NCBI RefSeq assembly: GCF_016907955.1
Contig: NZ_JAFBCX010000003.1
Span: 558,001 to 622,000, forward strand
From: Lentzea nigeriaca
GTDB taxonomy: Bacteria; Actinomycetota; Actinomycetes; Mycobacteriales; Pseudonocardiaceae
DNA: 64,000 nt
Direction of reading: 5' to 3'
Under the pieces are notes generated by a model that did not search any database, was not told the DNA's origin, and was given only the letters and a program-made list of their open reading frames with translations. Positions 44,797-52,916 of the stretch are shown one piece after another (position 1 is the first letter of the stretch; every line of letters starts with the position of its first letter). A program made the translations under genes and the position numbers.

Positions 44797-46739
44797 TGGC
44801 TCGGGGACTCACCCTGACTCCCGGCTTCGGCGAAGGTACCGAGTGGACGGACGGCTTCTCCGGCGCCGGCATGGTCGACACCGTGGCCGGTCTGACGAAG
44901 GCCGTGCAGGACAAGAACGACGCGGCGATCGCCGCGTACAGCGTCGGTCTCGCGTTCGACGTCGTCGGTGCCGCCCTGAACCCGCTGGGCGCGGTCATCG
45001 GTGCCGGTGTCGGCTGGCTGATCGACCACATCTTCTTCCTGCGTGAACCGCTCGACCTGCTGATGGGCGACAACATCGCCATCCGGCAGGAGACCGCGAA
45101 GATCACCGACGAAGCCAAGAAGTACGACGAGTTCGCCACCGCGCACGTGGCGGCTCTGAAGAAGCTGGACGGCTGGGCCGGCGAGGCGGCCGACAGCTTC
45201 CGCAAGATCATGCTCCAGGTCGGCAAGGAGCTCCAGGCCGTCGGCGAGGCGATGAACGCCGCCGGCAAGATCATGGGCACGATGGGCGCCTGCGTGACCG
45301 CGACCAGGTCCCTGGTCCGCGACATCATCGCCATGGTGGTCGGCAACCTGATCGGTGGCGCGCTGGTGGCCGCCGGCCTGGCGCCGATCACGTTCGGTGC
45401 GTCGATCGTCGCGTTCATCGGTACCGCGGTCGCCACCGCTCTGCAGGCTCTCAGCCGGATCCTGAACCACATCACCAAGCTCAAGGGGTTCCTGACCGGC
45501 GCCGCGAAGTCCACCGACGAGCTCGGTTCGGCGCTGGCGAAGATGGGCGACAACACCGCCGCCGCCGGCAAGGGTGGCGGTTCGGCCACCGTGCCGACCC
45601 CGCCGCCGGTCAAGGGCCCGGCAGGAGACGCGCCGACCATCAAGGGCGGCGACGGACCCTCCGGCGGCGGTGCGCCGCCGCCGAGCGGCCCGCCGGTGTC
45701 GAAGCCGCCGGAGCCCAATGGCGGGGGCGCCGCCGGTGGTGGCGGCAAGACGGGCACGCCTGACGGCCCACCGGTGACGAAGCCACCGGAGCCCAATGGC
45801 GGAGGTGCCGCAGGCGGCGCGGGCAAGACGGACACGACGCCCGACGGCCCACCGGTGACGAAACCACCGGAGACCGGTGGGGGCTCGACGAGCACGTCGG
45901 GGGTGACCCCACCGCCGATCAACACCAACGTCAAGCCGCCGCAGGACATCCCGCTGCCCCCGTCACCCGGTGCCGGATCACCGCGGCCACCGCAGGACAT
46001 CCCGCTGCCCCCGTCACCGGGTGCCGGATCACCGCGACCGCCGCAGGACATCCCGCTGCCCCCGTCACCGACCGGTGGACCGAAGCCGTCGGGCGGAGGT
46101 GGTGGCTCGACGAGCACGTCGGGGGTGACCCCACCGCCGATCAACACCAACGTCAAGCCGCCGCAGGACATCCCGCTGCCCCCGTCACCCGGTGCCGGAT
46201 CACCGCGGCCACCGCAGGACATCCCGCTGCCCCCGTCACCGGGTGCCGGATCACCGCGACCGCCGCAGGACATCCCGCTGCCCCCGTCACCGACCGGTGG
46301 ACCGAAGCCGCCGGACGCCACCGCGCCCAAGCCACCGGACCCCGCCGCGCCCAAGCCACCGGACCCGAACGCGCCGGGCACGGGCGGCGCGGGCGGCGCC
46401 GGCGGTGGCTCCACCCCGTGGAACAAGCTGTCGTGGGCCGAGGTCAAGAACCACATGGACGACTTCAGCAAGTACGGCAAGGACCACCTGGACGACGTGC
46501 TCAAGACCAAGTTCGGCAAGACTCCCGAGGAGGCCGCCGGCATCAGCCAGTGGATCAAGAACTTCGAGGAGCTCGCCGCACCGGGTGGCCACTTCATGAT
46601 CGCCGGAAAGGCGTTCGCGACGGGCACGCTTCTGCACTACGCCCACGAGTTGTGGAAGGAGCTGGCACCCGACACCGCCACCCGGAAGGGGACCGAGGGC
46701 TTCATGGGTGACCTGAGGGACTACAACGCACAGCACTGA
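44793..46739 (+). CDS. large ESX-associated Pro-rich protein
   Basis: 648 aa from GTG 44793, or 647 from ATG 44796. The N-terminal ~240 residues are a WXG/LXG-like helical domain with two hydrophobic stretches (about 50-85 and 170-225) that could insert in membranes. A Pro/Gly-rich linker (about 245-530) includes six copies of PPQDIPLPPSP in two large blocks. The C-terminal ~110 residues form a compact helical domain (VKNHMDDFSKYGKDHLDDVL, LLHYAHELWKELAPD) of unknown function, the position where a toxin domain would sit. No immunity gene was recognised after it. It is translationally coupled to the WXG-like gene. Confidence 0.7.
   Translation: MMARGLTLTPGFGEGTEWTDGFSGAGMVDTVAGLTKAVQDKNDAAIAAYSVGLAFDVVGAALNPLGAVIGAGVGWLIDHIFFLREPLDLLMGDNIAIRQETAKITDEAKKYDEFATAHVAALKKLDGWAGEAADSFRKIMLQVGKELQAVGEAMNAAGKIMGTMGACVTATRSLVRDIIAMVVGNLIGGALVAAGLAPITFGASIVAFIGTAVATALQALSRILNHITKLKGFLTGAAKSTDELGSALAKMGDNTAAAGKGGGSATVPTPPPVKGPAGDAPTIKGGDGPSGGGAPPPSGPPVSKPPEPNGGGAAGGGGKTGTPDGPPVTKPPEPNGGGAAGGAGKTDTTPDGPPVTKPPETGGGSTSTSGVTPPPINTNVKPPQDIPLPPSPGAGSPRPPQDIPLPPSPGAGSPRPPQDIPLPPSPTGGPKPSGGGGGSTSTSGVTPPPINTNVKPPQDIPLPPSPGAGSPRPPQDIPLPPSPGAGSPRPPQDIPLPPSPTGGPKPPDATAPKPPDPAAPKPPDPNAPGTGGAGGAGGGSTPWNKLSWAEVKNHMDDFSKYGKDHLDDVLKTKFGKTPEEAAGISQWIKNFEELAAPGGHFMIAGKAFATGTLLHYAHELWKELAPDTATRKGTEGFMGDLRDYNAQH
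45881..46311 (+). repeat. 222-bp tandem duplication in Pro-rich linker
   Basis: Two blocks (about 45881-46089 and 46103-46311) repeat with a 222-bp period and appear identical over about 205 bases, including silent positions. Each block contains three 51-bp sub-repeats encoding PPQDIPLPPSPGAGSPR or a variant. Identity at silent sites points to a very recent duplication or gene conversion. Confidence 0.85.
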
Positions 46740-46911
46740 GGTCGATCACCTCGCGGCAGGTCTGCTGGTCGGAGTCGGCGCGGAACTCCCGCGCCGGCTC
46801 CGGCCAGTGCTGGTTGGCGCCCAGGCCCAGGTCGCCGTGGAGCTCGACCTGGCCGTGGTGAACGGTCAGGTGACCTACCGCCCCCGGCAGTGATGCTTTA
46901 GCTTGAGGGAT

Positions 46912-47745
46912 GTGAACGAGTTCGCGGAAGCGCTCCGAACGGCGATCACGAATCGCGGTCTCGGTCTGGAGCGCCTCCGCGAACACCTCTCGCAGCACGG
47001 CGTGTCCGTCTCGATGGCGACGCTGAGCTACTGGCAGACCGGCCGCAGCCGGCCGGAGCGCCAGAAGTCCCTGCAGGCCGTCGTCCACTTGGAACACATC
47101 CTGCAGGTGCCGCCCGGCCACCTCTCCGAGCTCCTCGGGTCGTCCCGGCCGCGTGGCCGGTGGCTGCGCAGGGCTCCTGAGTTCTGGCCGGAGCCGTCCT
47201 GCGTGGAGCACGCGCTGCTCGACCTGGAGACGCGGTGGGACGACCAGCTGATCCGGGTGAGCCAGCAGGACTTCGTGACCATCGGGGCAGACCGGAGCGA
47301 GCGGTCCTTCCGGTCGCGCCAGGTGCTGTCCGCGGCGATGGACGGGCCCGACCGGTGGGTCGTGATCATGCACAGCGACGAGTACGACCGGCCACTGCCC
47401 GAGGTGCGCACGTTGCGCAACTGCCGGATCGGGCAGCTGGTGCGCGACGAGGAACAGGGTTTCCTGGTCGCCGAACTGCTGTTCGACCGCGTGCTGCGCA
47501 AGGGTGAGAGCATCGTGGTCGAGCACGAGCTCGTCAACTCCGAGCTGAGCCCGCTAGCCTTCAGCTACGAGCGCAAGTTCCGGCTGCCCACGCGAGAGTA
47601 CGTGCTGGAGGTGACCTTCGAGGGGGCGCCACCGGCCTCGGTCGTCCAGCTCGCCGACAACTCGCGCGTGGAGCCTAGCCAGACCCTGCTGGACGTCGCA
47701 CTGGACGTGCAGCCGGGGATTCGCGGGTTTCGCTGGGACTGGTGA
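46912..47745 (+). CDS. HTH-type regulator after ESX cluster
   Basis: 277 aa from GTG 46912 (an in-frame TTG at 46903 is the alternative). Residues about 5-75 make an XRE-like HTH: GLERLREHLSQHGVSVSMATLSYWQTGRSRP. The remainder is beta-rich (SERSFRSRQVLSAAMDGPDRW) with no recognised ligand domain. The GTG lacks a well-spaced ribosome site and TAGCTT lies just upstream, which suits a leaderless transcript. It may regulate the ESX-type cluster that ends 172 bp upstream. Confidence 0.75.
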   Translation: MNEFAEALRTAITNRGLGLERLREHLSQHGVSVSMATLSYWQTGRSRPERQKSLQAVVHLEHILQVPPGHLSELLGSSRPRGRWLRRAPEFWPEPSCVEHALLDLETRWDDQLIRVSQQDFVTIGADRSERSFRSRQVLSAAMDGPDRWVVIMHSDEYDRPLPEVRTLRNCRIGQLVRDEEQGFLVAELLFDRVLRKGESIVVEHELVNSELSPLAFSYERKFRLPTREYVLEVTFEGAPPASVVQLADNSRVEPSQTLLDVALDVQPGIRGFRWDW

Positions 47746-47748
47746 GGG

Positions 47749-48957
47749 TCACGTCCTGGCGCTGAACCCGCGCGATGACGGGACCAGCGCGGCAGCGGCG
47801 GGAGCCGCGAGGCAGATCAGCGCACAGCCACCGAGCACGACGCCCACACCGAGCTGGTCGACCGCCGGCGCGACGAGGGCCAGGCCGACCGGCGCGAGCC
47901 CGTACGACAGCAGGAAGTCCAAAGAGGACACACGGGCGAGCTTGGCAGGCTCGACCTCGCGCTGGGTCGCGGTGAACCACGGCACGTTGAACAGCTCGAT
48001 GCCGATTCCCGCGACGGCGTAGGCGGCGACCACGACGACGAGGTGCACCGGCAGCAACAGGCTCAACGGGATGAGCGCGTAGCAGCCGAGTCCGGCCAGC
48101 GCCGCCCATCCGGCCGCACGCGGCCGCCAGCGGGCGATCAGCACCGCGCCCGCGAGTGCGCCGAGGGTGTGCGCGGTCGTCGCGGCCGCCAGCACCGCCT
48201 CCGTGTGGTACCGATCCCTGCTCACGACCGGCAGCAGAACGGCAGACGCCGAGTAGCCGGTGGCGATCACCACGCTCAACGCGCCGAGCCCGGCGAGGAA
48301 CCACGGGTGGCGGCGGGCCTCCCTGATGCCTTCGACGAAATCGGCGACGAAACCCGTTCGAGTGGAGCCCGGATGCGGCTTGCCCGCCCCCGCCGGTGGC
48401 ACCAGCGCCGCGCACAGCCACACCACCCCCGTCACCGCCAGCAGCGTGCGGGCGTCCACGAGCACCGCGGCGAGCGCGGCGAGGCTGGGCCCGACCAACG
48501 TCGTCACCCGCACGGCCAGCGTGGTCGCCGCGTTGGCCTGCTGTCGTTGCGACTCCGGCACCACCTCGGCCACGAGCGCCTGGAACGCGGGCCGGCACGC
48601 GCCCTGGCCCGCTCCGACGATCGCGGCGGCGACGGCCATCAGCACCAGGGACCTGCCCATGCCCGTGGCGATGACCGGTGTCGTGACCGCGGCCGTCACG
48701 CAGGACCAGAAGACCACACGACGGCGGGGATACCGGTCAGCGAGCACACCGGCGACGGGAACCGCGGCGAGGAATCCCGCTGTTCTGGTGGCCAGCACGA
48801 CACCCAGCTCGACGGCGGTGATCGAGCGTTCGAGCACGGCCAGGCCCAGCACGAACGGCAGGGCCCACATCGCGAGCCCCGACGCGGTCGTGCCTGTCCA
48901 CAAGCGCACGAACGACACGCTCCGGAAGACGGACTGTGACTGCGTTTTCTCGGTCAC
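47749..48957 (-). CDS. MFS exporter
   Basis: 402 aa from GTG 48957 (GGAG 8 bases upstream). Twelve helices; GVLADRYPRRRVVF is the MFS loop 2-3 signature and VGAGQGACRPAFQALVAEVVP is a drug-exporter-like helix. Substrate unknown. It is convergent with the HTH gene, 3 bp apart. Confidence 0.85.
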   Translation of the reverse strand: MTEKTQSQSVFRSVSFVRLWTGTTASGLAMWALPFVLGLAVLERSITAVELGVVLATRTAGFLAAVPVAGVLADRYPRRRVVFWSCVTAAVTTPVIATGMGRSLVLMAVAAAIVGAGQGACRPAFQALVAEVVPESQRQQANAATTLAVRVTTLVGPSLAALAAVLVDARTLLAVTGVVWLCAALVPPAGAGKPHPGSTRTGFVADFVEGIREARRHPWFLAGLGALSVVIATGYSASAVLLPVVSRDRYHTEAVLAAATTAHTLGALAGAVLIARWRPRAAGWAALAGLGCYALIPLSLLLPVHLVVVVAAYAVAGIGIELFNVPWFTATQREVEPAKLARVSSLDFLLSYGLAPVGLALVAPAVDQLGVGVVLGGCALICLAAPAAAALVPSSRGFSART

Positions 48958-49060
48958 TTGGCTCACTCCGGCACTGTTCGACAGCTGGCCTGAAGACCAA
49001 GATCTCATCCAAGCGTCGCCCGCGGAACCGTTTCTCCGTCAGCCGGAATCGTCCGCACAA

Positions 49061-49110
49061 CACAACGGACGGGCACACCCCGCGCCACGCGGATGTGCCC
49101 GTCCGTTGTG
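49061..49110. terminator. 17-bp-stem terminator of the secreted repeat gene
   Basis: CACAACGGACGGGCACA pairs perfectly with 49094-49110 across a 16-base loop. It begins 9 bases past the stop of the minus-strand secreted repeat gene. Confidence 0.8.
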
Positions 49111-49118
49111 GACAGTCG

Positions 49119-49952
49119 TCAGCCGATCTTCTCGATCTTGGCGTTGCGGATCAGGAACTTGCCGGGCTCACGCACCTGTTCGAAGGCGGCGTTGTTCAGC
49201 AGCGCGCAGCTGCCGGACACCGAGGCCACCTTCACGGTGGTGGACTTGTTGTTGTCCAGGTTGGTCACCTTCAGCGTGGTGCCGATCGGGAACTCGCCGC
49301 TCGACGCGGCGGGCGCGCCGCCCTCACCGGACAGCGTGACCGTCGAACCCTTGCAGACCTGCTGGCCGGACGCGCCGCCGGTGTTGCCCTGGTTCGCGTC
49401 GGGCTTCTGGGGCTGAGCCGTGTTCTGGCCCTGGTTGGCGTTGCCCTGGTTGGCGTTGCCCTGCGCCGCGCCGCCGTCACCCTTGCAGCCCGCCGCCTTG
49501 CGTCGCTGCTGGATGAGGTCGACCACGGCCTGCCGGTTCGCGATGCGGGCCTCGGACTGCGCGTCCGGGTTGGCCTTCTGGCCCGCGATGAAGTTGAGGT
49601 TGTTCTGCAGCGCCTTGTCCAGCCCGCCGCAGTCCTCTCCGGACGTGGCGGCCTGGCCCTTCTCGGCCTTCGCCTCGACCTTGCTGCCGCAGCCGGCCGC
49701 CTGACGCCGCTGGTTGATCAGGTTGACCACCGCCTGCCGGTTGGCGATGCGAGCGTCCGACTGAGCGTCGGGGTTCGCCTGCTGCCCGGCGATGAAGTTC
49801 AGGTTGTTCTGCAGGGCCTTGTCCAGACCGCCGCAGTCCTCAGCCGCGTTCGAGTCGGTGCCGCTGAAGGCGAAGAAGCCACCGGCGACAGCAGCGACCG
49901 CGAGCATGGCGCCCGCGCCGATCATGGCGGGCTTGCGGTGTCGAGCGCCCAT
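49119..49952 (-). CDS. secreted protein with twin 50-aa repeats and a beta-rich end
   Basis: 277 aa. An N-terminal hydrophobic segment (IGAGAMLAVAAVAGGFFAF) serves as signal/anchor. Residues 39-88 and 107-156 are near-identical repeats (45 of 50 residues): each starts DCGGLDKALQNNLNFIAG and ends RRxAAGC, with one Cys at each end that could form a disulfide. A Gln/Asn/Gly linker (NANQGNANQGQ) follows, then a beta-rich C-terminal domain (about 200-277, GTTLKVTNLDNNKSTTVKV) resembling the RlpA/expansin-like double-psi barrel. It may bind cell wall; no activity can be assigned. Confidence 0.75.
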   Translation of the reverse strand: MGARHRKPAMIGAGAMLAVAAVAGGFFAFSGTDSNAAEDCGGLDKALQNNLNFIAGQQANPDAQSDARIANRQAVVNLINQRRQAAGCGSKVEAKAEKGQAATSGEDCGGLDKALQNNLNFIAGQKANPDAQSEARIANRQAVVDLIQQRRKAAGCKGDGGAAQGNANQGNANQGQNTAQPQKPDANQGNTGGASGQQVCKGSTVTLSGEGGAPAASSGEFPIGTTLKVTNLDNNKSTTVKVASVSGSCALLNNAAFEQVREPGKFLIRNAKIEKIG

Positions 49953-50042
49953 TCGATTCTCCTCGGGGGTCGATCGGTGTTGTACCGATGACTACGGGGA
50001 GGTCACGGACGGGGTTCAAATCGGACTAGACCACATGGGTTT

Positions 50043-50056
50043 TTAAATGCGTTTAA
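50043..50056. promoter_or_regulatory. A/T-rich palindrome upstream of secreted repeat gene
   Basis: TTAAA-TGCG-TTTAA lies in a conspicuous A/T-rich island about 90 bp before the 49952 start, in a 279-bp gap without genes. It could be part of a promoter or an operator. Confidence 0.35.
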
Positions 50057-50231
50057 GGTTTTGCGGCGTTCGTGATCTTGCTGGTCAGAGCCGGTTTTCC
50101 CGATGGTGACCGCGGTTCGGTTCGTGAATCGTGAACAGACCGAGCGGGGCCGCCCCGACAGGCGGAGCGGGGTGGTCGGCACCTCTGCCGTTCGACGGCG
50201 TTCGACGCGGGCCGGCTTCGCCGTTCGACAG

Positions 50232-50822
50232 CTACACGTGACCTGGCGCGTTCCGCGACGGCAGCCGGGGAACCACCGCCGGGGAACTGAGCAGGCGCCG
50301 GGGCTGATCGTGGGCCCGGCGTTCCCACCAGCGACCGTTGGTGTCGAAGAAAACTATGGTCGGGTAGTACAGCGCCGCCGTCTCGTCGACCTGGTGCCCC
50401 TCCGGCCAGGTGAGGGAAATCGGCGGGGTGGTCACCGTCTGCCCCGGCCCGATGGCACCCAGCACGTACGGTTCGGCCGAGCCGTCGATCGACCAGCCGA
50501 TGGAATGCGTCTCGCCGAACCGTCCGACGACGTCGACGACCCGCACACTGGTCACCGGGCAGTTTCCGTAATTCGAATAGCTGATGGTCAGGTGTGGTGG
50601 ATTCGACGCGCGGAAACCGGAGACCAGCCGCGCGTGCATTGCCTCGTTGTCCCGGCGTTCCGCATCTCGGTACCGGCCGTCACGAATCGCGATCCAGGCC
50701 GCCACGACGACCGCCAAAAGCGTGCCCGCGGCACCGATCACCTGACCCCACGCCGCGAAGACGTCGGCGTTGACCGGGCCGAAGAACCACACCTGCGAGC
50801 CCGCATCAGCGAGGACGACCAT
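50232..50822 (-). CDS. hypothetical single-pass membrane protein
   Basis: 196 aa. One membrane helix at about residues 24-46 (GQVIGAAGTLLAVVVAAWIAI) follows a short outside/inside tail. The rest is beta-rich and looks like an Ig/transthyretin-type domain (HLTISYSNYGNCPVTSVRVVDVV). No family recognised. It stands alone between gaps of 279 bp and 88 bp. Confidence 0.65.
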   Translation of the reverse strand: MVVLADAGSQVWFFGPVNADVFAAWGQVIGAAGTLLAVVVAAWIAIRDGRYRDAERRDNEAMHARLVSGFRASNPPHLTISYSNYGNCPVTSVRVVDVVGRFGETHSIGWSIDGSAEPYVLGAIGPGQTVTTPPISLTWPEGHQVDETAALYYPTIVFFDTNGRWWERRAHDQPRRLLSSPAVVPRLPSRNAPGHV

Positions 50823-50910
50823 GTCCTGAACACTGCCGGAGCACCCAGGTCACCGCAATCGGTTGAACGGTGCCGATCGCCTGGCTACATCCGGTCCAGC
50901 GGACAGCGGA

Positions 50911-51363
50911 TCAGGCCTCCGCGGCCTGCTTCAACCGCTCCAGCGTCGCCTCGATGTTGCGCTGGTTCGTCACGGCGCGGTCCTTCACCCCGGTCGCCAG
51001 CACCGTGATCGGCTTGTACCAGGCAGGCCGCCGGTCCCAGGTGGACTCGGTGACACGACAGCCGGAAGGAGTCTCCTCGATGTCGTACTGCCACCGCGAC
51101 ACCGCCATGCCGAGCGACTTCACCTCGAACGCGAACCGCGAAACCGAGCAGTCGGTGACCGTGGAGACCGTCGGCCACACCCGCCATCCGCGCCGGTTCA
51201 CCCCGCGGAACCGGGCTCCCACGGAAGGGCCGGCGGCACCGAGCCACCGGCCTCCCGCGTACTCCTCTGCGACGCCACCCAGCCTGTGCAGGTCGCTGAT
51301 CAGCTCGAACACCCGCTGCGGCGAGGCCGCCACGTCAACGTGCGCGGAAGCGTCAGGCGTCAT
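50911..51363 (-). CDS. SRPBCC (START-like) family protein
   Basis: 150 aa. Polyketide-cyclase/START fold: N-terminal strand and helix (DASAHVDVAASPQRVFELISD), a central beta sheet, and a long C-terminal helix (RNIEATLERLKQAAEA). These proteins bind hydrophobic ligands in a cavity; function here unknown. The hydroxyacid dehydrogenase gene starts about 960 bp upstream in the same direction and ends 30 bp before it, so they may form a unit. Confidence 0.85.
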   Translation of the reverse strand: MTPDASAHVDVAASPQRVFELISDLHRLGGVAEEYAGGRWLGAAGPSVGARFRGVNRRGWRVWPTVSTVTDCSVSRFAFEVKSLGMAVSRWQYDIEETPSGCRVTESTWDRRPAWYKPITVLATGVKDRAVTNQRNIEATLERLKQAAEA

Positions 51364-51392
51364 GCCGCAGAACTTACTACGAGTAGGGTCCG

Positions 51393-52325
51393 TTACGACA
51401 GCTCACGGACGGGCGTGCCACGGAGAAAGGCGTGGATGTCCTCGACGGCTTCGGTGAAGTACGTGCGGTAGTTCGTGGCCGTGACGTAGCCGAGGTGCGG
51501 GGTCGCCAGCACGTTCGGCAACGTCCTGAGCTCGTCGTTCAGCGGCAGCGGCTCGATCTCGAAGACGTCGAGGCCCACGCCGGCGATCCGGCGTTCCCGC
51601 AACGCCTCCAGCAGTGCGGCGTTGTCCACGATGGCCGCGCGCGAGGTGTTGATCAGGAACGACGTGGGCTTCATCGTCGCGAGCGCGGCGGCGTCGACCA
51701 GGCCCCGGCTGCGGTCGCCGAGTACAAGGTGGACGGACGCGAAGTCCGACTGGCCGAGCAGGTCGTGCAAGGAGGACGCGAGGCGCACGCCCTCGGCCTC
51801 CGTGCGCTCGGCCTTCAGGTTCTGGCTCCACGCCACGACGTCCATGCCGAACGCCTTGCCGATGCGGCCGACGGCCTTGCCGAGGTGACCGAAGCCGACG
51901 AGGCCGAGGGTGGCACCGGCGAGGTCGACTCCGACGGTGCTCTGCCACGGTCCCCCGTCGTGGAAGGCCGCGTTCTCGACGGCGATGTGCCGGGCGAGGC
52001 CGAGGATGAGTGCCCAGGTCAGCTCGGTCGGCGGGGTCTTCGCGCTGCCGGTGCCGCAGACCGTGACGCCGTGTGCCTTGGCGGCGTCGAGGTCGATCGA
52101 GGCGTTGCGCATGCCGCTGGTGATCAGCAGTCGCAGCTTCGGCAGCCGGGCGAACAGCTCAGCGGTGAACGGCGTGCGCTCGCGCATGATCACGACGCAC
52201 TCGGCGTCGGCCAGCGCGTCCGCCGGGTCGTCGAGGTGCTCGCGCAGCACCGTCACGTCGAGGCCCGACCAGTCCGCGTTCGCGAGAGCCACACCCTGGT
52301 AGTCGTCCAGCACCACACACCTCAT
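51393..52325 (-). CDS. D-2-hydroxyacid dehydrogenase
   Basis: 310 aa. NAD-binding motif LGLVGFGHLGKAVGRIG (about 140-156); catalytic Arg in NTSRAAIVD, Glu in VFEIEPLP, and His in ATPHLGYVT. It interconverts a D-2-hydroxyacid and a 2-ketoacid in the cytosol. The sequence is closest in style to the SerA/phosphoglycerate-type family but is too short for full SerA (no ACT domain). Divergent from the DUF3291 gene by 25 bp. Confidence 0.92.
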   Translation of the reverse strand: MRCVVLDDYQGVALANADWSGLDVTVLREHLDDPADALADAECVVIMRERTPFTAELFARLPKLRLLITSGMRNASIDLDAAKAHGVTVCGTGSAKTPPTELTWALILGLARHIAVENAAFHDGGPWQSTVGVDLAGATLGLVGFGHLGKAVGRIGKAFGMDVVAWSQNLKAERTEAEGVRLASSLHDLLGQSDFASVHLVLGDRSRGLVDAAALATMKPTSFLINTSRAAIVDNAALLEALRERRIAGVGLDVFEIEPLPLNDELRTLPNVLATPHLGYVTATNYRTYFTEAVEDIHAFLRGTPVRELS

Positions 52326-52350
52326 GGGGTGATCATGTCAGAGTGGTGGC

Positions 52351-52806
52351 ATGGGGGACTTCCACCTGGCACAGGCCAACATCTCGACCGGGCTCTGGCC
52401 GTTCGACCACTGGCGGATGCGCGGGTTCGCGAGCAGGGTCGACCCGATCAACGAGCTGGCGCACCAGGCGCCCGGTTTCGTGTGGCGGCCGACGTCGGAG
52501 CGGATGATGGAGGACCTGCGCCGGCTGGGGCGCGACCCGATGCTGGAGGCGTTCAACCTCAGCGTGTGGGAGTCGGTCGAGTCGTTGTGGGCCTTCACGT
52601 TCGGCGGCATCCACCTGGAGGCGGTGCAGCGCAGCGCGAAGTGGTTCGACCCGGCCACCGCCCTCGACGTGATGTGGTGGGTACCCGCCGGGTATCAGCC
52701 GACGACCGAGGAAGGGCTCGCGAAGCTCGACCTGGTCCGGCGGGAAGGCCCGACGCCGGAGGGGTTCACGTTCCAGCGGAGGTTCCCGGCGCCAGAGCCT
52801 CTCTGA
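52351..52806 (+). CDS. DUF3291 domain protein
   Basis: 151 aa. Recognised by FHLAQANISTG at the N-terminus, the NLSVWESVESLWAFTF strand-turn and the WWVPAG motif near residue 110. This is a dimeric alpha/beta-barrel-like family resembling ABM proteins, of unknown activity. Its start faces the hydroxyacid dehydrogenase start, 25 bp away, so they share a promoter region. Confidence 0.85.
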   Translation: MGDFHLAQANISTGLWPFDHWRMRGFASRVDPINELAHQAPGFVWRPTSERMMEDLRRLGRDPMLEAFNLSVWESVESLWAFTFGGIHLEAVQRSAKWFDPATALDVMWWVPAGYQPTTEEGLAKLDLVRREGPTPEGFTFQRRFPAPEPL

Positions 52807-52916
52807 CGACGATCTCCATTGGCGGCCGCGGATCGATCTCCTCACTTCGCTTTCACGGCAGCGGGTTCCGCGGTGTTGGCGTGGATCGGGTTCGCCGGCT
52901 CTCGCCGCCGCGGTGA

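Noticed and set aside
45881-46311. Repeat as a CRISPR-like array
   Set aside because: Units are in-frame coding repeats of 51 bp without unique spacers.
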